Positions 10,983-19,742 of a DNA stretch of 64,000 nucleotides are shown piece by piece (positions within the stretch are counted from its first letter, which is position 1; each line of letters starts with the position of its first letter). Location: contig NC_056412.1 in NCBI RefSeq assembly GCF_905147365.1, forward strand, positions 18,096,001-18,160,000, given 5' to 3'. The notes beneath the pieces were generated by a model. It worked only from the letters and a program-made list of their open reading frames with translations, ran no database searches and was not told the origin of the DNA. This DNA comes from Aricia agestis. Taxonomy: Eukaryota > Arthropoda > Insecta > Lepidoptera > Lycaenidae. Position numbers and translations under genes: made by a program.

Positions 10983-10990
10983 TTATATAC
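10983..10990 (-). promoter_or_regulatory. TATA box of the six-cysteine peptide gene
   Basis: On the minus strand TATATAAGG lies about 46-53 nt before the ATG at 10937. A start site about 30 nt downstream would leave a 5' UTR of about 15-25 nt. A strong TATA box is typical of inducible or tissue-specific insect peptide genes. Confidence 0.6.
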
Positions 10991-11902
10991 CATCATTTTA
11001 TTTATAGATTTCGAATGCTAACGAGATATTTACTAATACTATCCGCAAGTATCCGTCTGTCTATCTGTACGTCTTGATGCGTATTTTAGTGTAGCTTAAC
11101 TTAGGGAACTGATTTTGATCAAGTTTTGTGCGGTTCTAATTACAATCCCGGGGCAAATATGGTAGCAAAATATAGTAAGTAAAAAATAATGTGCATGCTT
11201 TAGTGTTTGTCCCTTATAATATAGTAGTCCCCAGTACACGGAACTAACTTTTTTCTGATACATACAAATTTACCACTTTGTGAGTGCCTTGTTTACGATG
11301 AGTCCGACAAACTTTTCTATGCGAAAAATTTAGGCGCTGCTGCTTTTGCGAATGCTTGACTCCTGGAATTGTCGATATGACGTCACCATGGCTCCTCGTA
11401 CATACAACTTTCAATTTTTGGAATTTGTTTAATAAAGTTAATTTAAAAACTGTGGTCAACTTGTCCGACAAGAATCACGCTGCGTATGGAGTGTCCGACA
11501 CTCCAAAGATGTCGCTATGACGTCACTATGACTCTTCCTACATACAACTTTAATTTTTTCAAATTTGTTTAATAAAGTTAATTTAAAAACTATGGTCAAC
11601 TTGTCCGACAAGAATCACGCTGCGTATGGAGTGTCCGACACCCCAAAGATGTTGATGTTACGTCACTATGGCTCTTCGTACATACAACTTTAATTTTATT
11701 CAAATTTGTTTAATAAAGTTAATGTAAAAACTGTGGTCAACTTGTACGACAAGAATCACGCTGCATATTGGAGTTTCCAGCAGCCCAAAAATGTTGATGT
11801 GACGTCATTATGTCTCCCCGTACATGCAACTTTAAATTAAGTAGTTAGGGTAAATGACTAGTGATTGGACAGTGCCAGTCATTGGAAAAAACACAAAAAT
11901 AC

Positions 11903-12003
11903 AATATTTATTAAGGTTGCTTTAAAAACTGCCTTTTTTAAAGTAATAGAACGCCTGATTTTAAAGAAAAACAGGCAGTTTTTAAGCAACCTTAGTAAAT
12001 ATT
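11903..12003. repeat. Hairpin at the start of the LINE fragment
   Basis: AATATTTATTAAGGTTGC on the left pairs with GCAACCTTAGTAAATATT on the right, with arms of about 37 bp and AAAACTGCC/GGCAGTTTTT in the stem. It looks like a local inverted duplication at the 5' edge of the LINE 3' fragment. Confidence 0.65.
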
Positions 12004-13016
12004 ATAGAGGGGAAGGGGAAGAGAAAGCCCTTCATGCCGCCCATGTTACACCTTTTATTAATAATGCTAACCTCCTTAAGATGAAAGCACGCAGAAAACT
12101 TCATTTTGCCGTACTCCTTTTTGACATCATAAGCACCCAAACTCCTTCCTATTTGTATGAGAAATTATCCTGGGCAAGTGAGGTTAACACTCGTACTAGA
12201 GCCTCCCGGTACCGCATCTTGAATTCTTGACACCACAGCATAGGACGGCCACATTCCGAGGATCTTTTAAGTATGCGGCCTCTCGCTGTTGGAACAACCT
12301 CCCACCTCCTCTCCGGGCGCTGAAAACCAAAAAAAACCTTTAGTTTGCATTACAGACGTCACTTACTTTCAATTCAACGGACAGTGGTGGTGGACCTGAG
12401 GTGTATGCACCACTGGCTTGTAGTGAAGGTTGTCGAACGGCGTGAGGCACATAACAATATCCCATAATGGCCGGTTGCTTTTTCTCGGTGTCTTGTTATA
12501 TATTGCCACTTCACTTGGAATTATAAATTTACACGTAATTTGTTTAGATATTTCATGTATTCCTATTTAGATTTTTTTTATTATTGCCACGTCATAAACC
12601 ACGTTTTAGTAACGCAGTCCGCAGATGTCAAACCACCATTTTAGTCTTATTTTATTTTTTTATTTTTACCATCTGTCAAATTTGTATTTTTTTTTTCTTT
12701 TCAAAGTTAAGACAACAACACCTACTCCGTAAATTAATTTGCTAGTTCTTGACTTCTTGTCGCTATTATTATTTGTTTTTTTCTGTAAATAATTTTGTGT
12801 TTAGTTTAGTTTAAGCGTTGTGAAGCCACTCATTGGCCTCTGCAGAAAATCAGTGCAGCGGGCTTGCTTGCTGCGTTTACTGAGCTGGGGCCAATTTTTG
12901 GTGTCACACAGCATTGTAGTAGTTAATTTTATAATAATATTATAGTCGAACTGTATACTTATATTATGATGTATTGTGTGATGCTAAAAATAAATCCATT
13001 CTTATTCTTATTCTTC
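12003..13016 (+). pseudogene. 3' end of a CR1/jockey-superfamily LINE (broken)
   Basis: The frame up to 12230 encodes the region after the reverse transcriptase domain, with the run Arg-Arg-Lys-Leu-His-Phe-Ala-Val-Leu-Leu and Thr-Pro-Ser-Tyr-Leu. A +1 frameshift near 12228 breaks it, and the next frame continues with the family's usual ending (Trp-Asn-Asn-Leu-Pro-Pro-Pro-Leu-Arg) to about 12310. A 3' UTR follows, ending in ATAAATCC(ATTCTT)n at 12990-13016. It is 5' truncated with no RT motifs left, so it is dead. Confidence 0.7.
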
Positions 13017-13026
13017 AATATTTAAA

Positions 13027-13800
13027 TAATCGGCCAAGTGCGAGTCGGACTCGCTCACGAAGGGTTCCGTTATCCGTACCATTAAGTATAGAGCAAAATT
13101 AGACCATACATTGTGTTTTTTGTATGGGATTTTTTTATTTTATATAAATTTTATTATTAAATATTAAAGTAAACATAATATAATTAAGGATTTTGTGAAA
13201 AATTCAAGTACCTACCTGTTGTCATTATTAGTATAGAGCAAAAAAGGCCAAAAAATCACATTTGTGGTATGGGAAATTATTTTTTATTTTTATTTGTTTT
13301 TTTTTATGAAATAAGGGGGCAAACAAGCAAACGGGTCACCTGATGGAAAGCAACTTCCGTCGCCCATGGACACTCGCAGCATCAGAAGAGCTGCAGGTGC
13401 GTTGCCGGCCTTTTAAGAGGGAATAGGGTAATAGGAGAGGGTAGGGATGGGAAGGGAAGGGAATAGGGGAGAGTAGGGAAGGGAATAGGGTAGGGGATTG
13501 GGCCCCCGGTAAACTCACTCACTCGGCGAAACACAGCGCAAGCGCAGTTTCACGCCGGTTTTCTGTGAGAACGTGGTATTTCTTCGGTCGAGCCGGCCCA
13601 ATTGGACCGAAGCATGGCTCTCCCACGTATAAATTTTTCTTATTTGTTGTTATAGTGGCAACAGATATACATAATCTGTGAAAATTTCAAATCTGTAGCT
13701 ATTATCTTTCTTGAGTTACAGCCTGAAGACACACAGACGGTCATACAACGAAGTCTTAGTAATAGGGTCCCATTTTTACCCTTTGCGTACGGAACCCTAA
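13027..13800 (-). repeat. Dispersed repeat family A, with a family B insertion
   Basis: It begins CGGCCAAGTGCGAGTCGGAC and ends TACCCTTTGCGTACGGAACC. The interior GTTATAGTGGCAACAG and GAGTTACAGCCTGAAGACA match 3405-3826 in reverse. The middle is interrupted by the family B element at about 13300-13632. Confidence 0.75.
13300..13632 (+). repeat. Dispersed GC-rich repeat (family B), nested
   Basis: It starts TTATGAAATAAGGGGGCAAAC, then GTCACCTGATGGAAAGC, CCCATGGACACTCGCAGCAT and GCAGGTGCGTTGCCGG, a GGGAATAGGG-type purine run, and an end near AGCATGGCTCTCCCACGT. Copies lie at 40568-40885, 47285-47620 (reverse) and 52424-52760, with a diverged one at 25180-25430. It is very common in moth genomes. 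Whether it is a SINE or Helitron-derived I cannot tell. Confidence 0.75.
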
Positions 13801-13990
13801 AAAACCGGCCAAGTGCGAGTTGGACTCACCTATGAAGGGTTCCGCAGTAGCAATAAGGTTTATTTCTATGAAACTACATAAAAGGTTTTTGATTTATTTT
13901 TATATTTCAGTTGATTTAATGAAAGTTTAATGAAGATTTACAATTTATGACGTATAAAAAAAACTACTAACTAGATATCTCGTTCATGTT
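13801..13990 (-). repeat. Second, truncated family A copy
   Basis: AACCGGCCAAGTGCGAGTTG starts it. AGGTTTATTTCTATGAAA and the following modules match the end of the long copy at 28280-28440 in reverse. It abuts the first copy head to tail. Confidence 0.65.
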
Positions 13991-14641
13991 TTTTTTTCAT
14001 TTTCTTGTCGGACTGAATATTTAACTCAGTATATTTGTCGGACAAGTTAATATAAGCATTTAGAATAACATTATCTATCATTGGTATTTTTGTCCGACAT
14101 ATTGTATGTACGAAGAGCCATAGTGACGTAATATCAACATCTTTGGGGTGTCGGACACTCCATACGCAGCGTGATTCTTGTCGGACAACTGGACCATAGT
14201 TTTTAAATTGACTTTATTAAACAAATTTGAAAAAATTAAAGTTGTATGTACGAAGAGTCATAGTGACGTCATAGCGACATCTTTGGAGTGTCGGACACTC
14301 CATACGCAGCGTGATTCTTGTCGGACAAGTTGACCACAGTTTTTAAATTAACTTTATTAAACAAATTAAAAAAAATGAAAGTTAAGTAAAAAGTATGTAC
14401 GAGGAGCCATGGTGACGTCATATCGACAATTCCAGGAGTCACGCATTCGCAAAAGCAGCAGCGCCGAAATTTTTCGCATAGAAAAGTTTGTCGGACTCAT
14501 CGTAAACAAGGCACTCACAAAGTGGTAAATTTGTATGTATCAGAAAAAAGTTAGTTCCGTGTACTGGGGACTATAGAGCTCACCATATAATTTCTCGAGT
14601 AGGCTTAGAAGCTAAAATTAATGCAATGTTAATACAGGTCC

Positions 14642-14895
14642 GCGGGGCTAAAATGGTCGCTTTGAATCTTAATATTATGATTCATTTTTTTTTATCGCAA
14701 AATGCAAAACTGCTTGCAATTCATGTCTAGTAATTCATACTGATTTGACATATTTTGTCAGTTTGACAGTTTTCACAATTCATTTGCTGACGTGACATGA
14801 ATTGCCAGCAGAGTTACGTTTTGCGATTTAAAAAAAATGAATCATAATATTATGATTTATATCATGACTCTCCAAAGCAACCATTTTAGCCCCGC
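14642..14895. mobile_element. MITE with GCGGGGCTAAAATGG ends, 254 bp
   Basis: Inverted ends GCGGGGCTAAAATGGT / ACCATTTTAGCCCCGC extend to TAATATTATGATTCATTTTT and CAATTCATGTC on both sides. No coding content. Flanks GGTCC/GATCC do not give a clear target duplication. Confidence 0.75.
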
Positions 14896-14928
14896 TGATC
14901 CTTGTTCCGTCCAGTTCCTCTTTTTCTG

Positions 14929-15394
14929 TTAAGGCGACGCCTTGATAATTTGGCTGTAGCGATATCGATTTTTCTCAGCAATAACTTAAGCTAAGATATT
15001 AAAGTTCATTGCCAGTATTCATCATGTCTTTGTCTTTGAATCACCCATAGCATAGTACGATTGATCAACTTTTATAACACAGAATAATCAATCAAAAAGA
15101 CCTCTGTAAAAAAAGGATTCCTGTTTTGCCAACAGTGGAGAGTGATTTAAATTATTTTAAGCTTTCAAAATTTGTACATAGATTGGTTCAAGCATACACT
15201 TTAATTTGCCCATAGCTTATATGAAATGTATTGATGGTTTTTAAATTACGCTACAAAAACCATTTTGTCGCTTACGCCATTTCCATTTTTTGCTGTTCCA
15301 TTGCTTGTTTTCTTCTATGAGAGGCCTGCCCGGCCTCTCATAGAAAACAAACATATTCAACACGGTTTTTTACTTTAACGCGGCGTCACCTTAA
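14929..15394. mobile_element. TTAA-flanked MITE (piggyBac-like target)
   Basis: It is bounded by TTAA on both sides, with inverted ends GGCGACGCC (left) and GGCGTCACC (right). A perfect hairpin, TCTATGAGAGGC/GCCTCTCATAGA, lies at 15313-15344. A related inverted copy is at about 63490-63861. TTAA duplication suggests mobilisation by a piggyBac-type transposase, but the ends do not match IFP2. Confidence 0.65.
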
Positions 15395-15724
15395 ACTACG
15401 AAAACGCGCTCTCATTAGTAATAACACCAAAAGTGGTAGTTTGACGTTTGCTTAGCAGATAGAAGAATATTTTGCTATTCCGTTCCGATCAACACGGCAA
15501 ATGACCGCGATCGACAAAAATTGAAATAAAATTACGCTATAAGCTTTTCAACCAACTAGAGATCGCCCAATGGTCGAAATTCAACCTTAATTTCAACTCT
15601 ACCTATATTTAAAAAAAATATTGACTTTATCATATTTTTTTCAACTCTCGTCTCTGGGACTCAGCTGATCAGTTATTGTCTCATAGTATCTAAGATTCAA
15701 TAAAAAACTACAATCCATTTTCAA

Positions 15725-15844
15725 AATTTAGTTTGTTATTATTTTTAGCAATATTCCGCGAAAACAAATTTGTTTTCGCGGAATATTGCTAAAAATAATA
15801 ACTATGGATTTTCGCAAAGTAACGCCTGATTCCATTAACTATTT
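15725..15844. mobile_element. 120-bp insertion carrying a perfect 66-bp palindrome
   Basis: A 13-bp direct repeat AATCCATTTTCAA flanks it (15712-15724 and 15845-15857), and the other family F copies have this site once. Inside, 15736-15801 is a perfect palindrome centred on ACAAATTTGT with CGCGAAAAC stems. Confidence 0.75.
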
Positions 15845-16133
15845 AATCCATTTTCAATTTGTCACCTTGTTGTCAACAGACTTCAACCATAAATAAAAGA
15901 GTATAATTCGTGTGCATAGGCTTGTTAATAAAAAATCTGTCATTTTTCCTTGTGTGTATGTTGTAGTGTGTGTAATGTTTTATTTGTAAAAAAATGTATG
16001 ATAAAAGCATAATTTCAAAATAATATTAGCTCAATGCACTCCTTCACCATATAAACTATAACTGTGCAAAATTTCATTCACCTACGTTTCCCCATTTTTC
16101 GTCAAAAGGGATACAAAGTTTTTGGCTCACGTA

Positions 16134-16617
16134 TTAAGAGGAGTCCACACCGCCCTTTTTTCCATACAAACGTTGTCCCCTGTTTCCTCCCTGGATAATG
16201 CTCGTAAAGTTATAATTTTTTTCCTGAATATCTACGGCCACTAATACAATGTCCCTATGTTTTCTTTTTTTTTTCATAATTTAATTATTAAATAAGATAT
16301 GAACGTTCCAAAACCCAAAAAAATGGCCAGATTTTCCGCTGTGTTTAAACGTCCAGAAAACAGATTTGGCTAGATTATACAAAAAAAAGCAAAACATAGG
16401 AACACAGCTCAAGCCTTTCTTTAATCCTTAGTGAAAAAAGTACTTAAATCGGTTAAGTTTAGGAGAAGGAATCAGGGGACAACGAATCGTTGATTTTCTG
16501 GATTTTCTGCAGTTGTCTCTATCGCGTTCTGCGGTATAGGCTTGAGGTAAGGGAGACAGCTATAGATATTACACGTACTTTTTATTCATTTCTCTAGCCC
16601 CTGGTGTATCCTCTTAA
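16134..16617. mobile_element. TTAA-flanked MITE (family G), nested in family F
   Basis: TTAA at both ends, with inverted termini AGAGGAGTCCACACC and GGTGTATCCTCT. A close copy lies at 26371-26832. Non-coding. It interrupts the CACGTA/ATATATAGAT end of the family F repeat. Confidence 0.75.
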
Positions 16618-16984
16618 TATATAGATATTGGCCCGTGAGCCATGCAACCACCGCGCCGCGCCGCGCGCTTTGTAGTGGATGGCGTATCTAACAAAATCAA
16701 TGTTTTATTACATCCTGTATAGTTTTATTAAAATTATATCTGCACAAACGAAGTAGCGCGTAACATCTAGCTAGGAATATTTTTGATAGTAAAGGAAGCG
16801 AACTCATCTTTCCTGTTATAAAGACTAATTTAGAAAAATATGGAAACAGCCTCAAGGTTTTCAAGTTTTTGCAAGGATTATTATTGATCTAATAACAAGT
16901 CCACTGTCCAGCCAAGTAGCACACACACTATACAATAATATTGCTTTAATAATAATATTATGTGTGTCAGCTACATACATACTT

Positions 16985-17110
16985 TTACAAGGTGTAAAAT
17001 TAAAATATTAGTGATAATGCTTTAGGGTATGTATATTGTATATTGTCCCTTATATAGTTCTCTCGGAAATTAGTAGCGCTGAGTTACTTCTGATTGCTAT
17101 GTTTCTATAA
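16985..17110. repeat. Decayed copy of the GGTGTAACAAAA hairpin MITE (family H)
   Basis: ACAAGGTGTAAAATT, TAGTGATAATGCTTTAGGGT and TAGTAGCGCTGAG correspond to one arm of the complete copy at 44599-44856. Confidence 0.5.
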
Positions 17111-17479
17111 GAAATGCTCTTCCAACGTCGCCGTCGTTAATAGAGCCTACACAATAATTAAAATAACTTTATTAATATAATAGGAATACTATACAATTCT
17201 ACACACCCTAAATAATTATGACTATTATTCATATTATTATGTTGTAAACTTACGAGGCTGTTTTTGAGCTTGATGACGCTGTAGGCGTGGCTACTGTGGC
17301 TACGAAGCAGATGTCAAATAAACATTGACAGAATGGTAGGAATGTGAAACATTTTTTTTGAAGTGACATTAATCTATACTAGTATACATATTATAAATAA
17401 ATTATATTCAAAAAACTTTTTGAAAAAAAAAGCTTTCATTTTAAAAACACTCTTAAAAGACGAAGATAAATTGCACCTT

Positions 17480-17985
17480 GAAATGTATATTAATAGAGGA
17501 AAATGTGGAAAAAACGGGGAAAATTATATGAAAGGACTTATTTTAACGCGCTAATCTCAGAAACTACTGATCCGATTTGAAAAATTCTTTCATTGTTTGA
17601 TAACCCAGTTATCGAGAAAGGTTAAAAGCTATATTTTATCACGCTAAGACTTATAGGAGCGAAGAAATAAAGAAAAATGTGGAAAAAACGGGGGAAATTA
17701 TTTGAAAGGGCTTATTTGAACGCGCTAATCTCAGAAACTACTGGTTTGATTTAAAAAAATATTTAAGAGTTAGATAGCCCAGTTATCGAAAAAGTCTATA
17801 GGCTATACTTTATTACGCTAAGACTAATAGGAGCGAATAAATAGAGGAAAATGTGGAAAAAACGGGGGAAATTATTTAAAAGGGCTTATTTGAACGTGCT
17901 AATCTCAGAAACTACTGGTTTGATTTAAAAAAATATTTTAGAGTTAGATAGCCCAGTTATCGAGGAAGGCTATAGTCTATACTAC
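17480..17985 (+). repeat. Tandem array of a 175-bp monomer, three units
   Basis: Units near 17495, 17670 and 17848 each carry AAATGTGGAAAAAACGGG, GCTAATCTCAGAAACTACTG, TAGATAGCCCAGTTATCGA and CGCTAAGACT. The same monomer is at 9400-9870. The array runs straight into a LINE fragment. Confidence 0.75.
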
Positions 17986-17987
17986 TA

Positions 17988-18565
17988 GTTACTGTTTAGA
18001 TATCTAGGTGATATTGTTGACGAGAACCTCAACGATGATCCCGACATTGAACGTGACCGCCGAGGGATGGCAGTTCGTTGCAATATGTTGGCCCGCAGGT
18101 TTTCTAAATGTTCTGTTGGCGTTAAATGTACACTGTTTCGAGCCTATGCCCAAACATTTTATACATGCAGCCTGTGGACAAATCATACGCAGCGAATCAA
18201 CGCGCTCAGAATACAGTATAACAATGCCTTCAGACATCAGCTGATGCGACTCCCCCGGTACTGTAGCGCATCTGGAATGTACGCCACAGCCAGTATAGAT
18301 AGTTTTCCTGCAATACTGCGTAAAAGATCAGCGTCTATGATGCGAAGAGTGCGGGACAGTTCCAACATATAATTATCTGAAGGAAATTGCTATCAAGCTT
18401 GAAAGTCCGATATGGAGACATTGGACTAATCTACATATTATTTTATAATAATTATCACTCGCATTTTAATAACATAGTCATAAGAAATATTGTACTTTTA
18501 CTAACTCTATATGGATCTGTTCTATGGTCTGAAATAAACTGATTATTATTACTATTATTATAATT
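17988..18565 (+). pseudogene. 5'-truncated LINE 3' end, same family as 53005-55404
   Basis: Codons from about 18005 encode Arg-Cys-Asn-Met-Leu-Ala-Arg-Arg-Phe-Ser-Lys-Cys, Phe-Tyr-Thr-Cys-Ser-Leu-Trp and Arg-Tyr-Cys-Ser-Ala-Ser-Gly-Met, closely matching the region after the YADD motif of the minus-strand LINE at 53130-53933. The frame is broken by a shift near 18060 and ends by 18372. A 3' UTR with TCTGAAATAAACTG and a (TTA)n tail closes it at about 18565. It is a dead copy. Confidence 0.75.
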
Positions 18566-18641
18566 ATTGAGAAATTATTGTGAAAAAAATGCTGGCACCT
18601 ATTTAATATACACTATTCAAGACGTGAGTGGAAGAATAGGG

Positions 18642-18798
18642 TTTAGGAGACCCCCCCTAACGGGAATGATAATCAGAGATAATATAATGAATATTTATTG
18701 GGCGCAACTAATCGCGCGCACTTACACCCGATGACTGGCCGTACTGCCGTTTACATACATGAACAATACTCATACAATATACATATAATACCCCTACA
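18642..18798 (-). repeat. 3' LTR of the CsRn1-like retroelement
   Basis: 157 bp, identical to the LTR at 21739-21892 except for three extra C residues near 18653. On the minus strand it begins TGTAGGGGTATTATATG. The target duplication AGGG is at 18638-18641. Confidence 0.9.
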
Positions 18799-18825
18799 AT
18801 ATTCCCCCCTTTTAAAAAAAAATTA
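18799..18825 (-). promoter_or_regulatory. Polypurine tract
   Basis: On the minus strand a run AAAAAAAAAGGGGGGAATAT directly precedes the TGTAGG start of the 3' LTR. It serves as the plus-strand primer in reverse transcription. Confidence 0.7.
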
Positions 18826-18849
18826 GATACATACAAAGTCAAGTGAAAG

Positions 18850-18851
<2 letters not shown>

Positions 18852-18929
<78 letters not shown>
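18852..18929. repeat. (AT)n microsatellite
   Basis: About 39 uninterrupted AT units inside the retroelement, between the polypurine tract and the small reading frame. Its length is likely to vary between individuals. Confidence 0.95.
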
Positions 18930-18931
<2 letters not shown>

Positions 18932-19239
18932 GACATGATTATGTACTTAGACACAGCTTACATGCATATTATAGTGCAGTATACGTTTAAAGTTATAACA
19001 AAACAAATATCATATTACTTATATCATAATAACTGATTACAAAGTGTGCATTACAATGGAATGCAAGTTCGTTTATCAAATTATCATGCACATATGCATA
19101 CTACCTAGCCCTACGACCGAAGTCTTGGGATCAGTTTACTCTGATAGGAGACAGAACATAAAATGTTATACACGTACAAGTTACAATTTCAAACTTATCT
19201 AGCACTAAACGCGCGACACAATATAACACAGTATTATCA

Positions 19240-19527
19240 CTACACTTGCTGCACAGTATATGGGCGCTGATTTGCATTTCCCCCTTGGCTCAGCCCAAAC
19301 GAAACAGACGATAATCCGACTTGCTTATTAAAAAGTTTAATGGTATGCTTCTTGTAGTGCTGGTACAGCACATAGATGTACAGCATGACCACCGCTGCTA
19401 TTACACAAAACAACATCACGTACACGTGGTTTATCTTACTATCCATTGCAATTTGTTGAGCGGATGCACTGTTCGCTCCGTTTTGAGCAATTATGATCTC
19501 TTGCTCTTTACTTTGGTTCTTTCCCAT
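19240..19527 (-). CDS. Small membrane-protein frame downstream of pol (95 residues)
   Basis: I do not recognise a named family. The product begins Met-Gly-Lys-Asn-Gln-Ser-Lys, which fits the N-myristoylation pattern (Gly2, Ser6). Residues about 32-58 form one strongly hydrophobic segment rich in Val, Ile, Leu and Met, followed by a basic stretch (His-Tyr-Lys-Lys-His) suggesting a single-pass anchor with the C-terminal side cytoplasmic. The tail is Gly/Ser/Gln-rich. It lies 215 bp past the integrase stop and about 440 bp before the 3' LTR, where some insect LTR elements carry an env or accessory frame. It is far too short for an envelope glycoprotein and has no signal peptide. The intact frame in a young element suggests it was recently functional. 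A role in particle or membrane targeting is my inference. Confidence 0.6.
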   Translation of the reverse strand: MGKNQSKEQEIIIAQNGANSASAQQIAMDSKINHVYVMLFCVIAAVVMLYIYVLYQHYKKHTIKLFNKQVGLSSVSFGLSQGGNANQRPYTVQQV

Positions 19528-19742
19528 TATGCTCGCGAATATAGCAATGTTTAACTCGTAAAGTAGAGATTACAAATGTGAAACAATTTCTGAAATAACA
19601 CTATATTAATTGGACAATATACTCTATTGCGCAACAATACAATACTTGCTAATTAATTTTAGAACTAGAATCAGCGTTTACGTTTAGCCTCCTTAGAAAC
19701 CATAAGGGCAGGTACACACTATCATAACAATTATTTTTATTC

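Larger units (their letters stand above)
11228..14573. mobile_element. Foldback-like element with long tandem-repeat inverted ends
   Basis: Two arms, 11228-11840 and about 14090-14573, are inverted copies at high identity. The ends read GTCCCCAGTACACGGAACTA and its complement, flanked by TA on both sides. Each arm is built of 2.5-3.5 tandem units of about 165 bp carrying TGTCCGACAAGAATCACGCT, GTGACGTCA-type motifs and AATTTGTTTAATAAAGTTAA. Long inverted ends made of tandem modules are the hallmark of FB/Galileo-type foldback elements. The interior holds a LINE fragment and other repeats, with no transposase, so it is non-autonomous or a host for later insertions. Confidence 0.65.
15560..16640 (+). 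repeat. Dispersed repeat family F, copy 1, with two insertions
   Basis: It starts AGAGATCGCCCAATGGTCGA, runs through GTCTCTGGGACTCAGCTGAT, TCAACAGACTTCAACCATAA and TTTCCCCATTTTTCGTC, and ends TTTTTGGCTCACGTATTAA. Other copies are at 38080-38738 (reverse) and 45608-46130. This copy is interrupted by the hairpin insertion 15725-15844 and by the TTAA MITE 16134-16617. It is non-coding and its class is unknown. Confidence 0.75.

Noticed and set aside
14642..14895. Assigning the MITE to a superfamily by target duplication
   Set aside because: The flanks (GGTCC versus GATCC) do not give a reliable duplication and no parent transposase is seen here.
18067..18372. 101-codon frame as a possible host gene
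   Set aside because: It matches the C-terminal part of the LINE at 53130-53933 and is followed by the LINE 3' UTR and tail.
19240..19527. Reading the small membrane frame as a retroviral envelope
   Set aside because: It is only 95 residues, with no signal peptide, no cleavage site and no cysteine-rich ectodomain, so it does not qualify as env.
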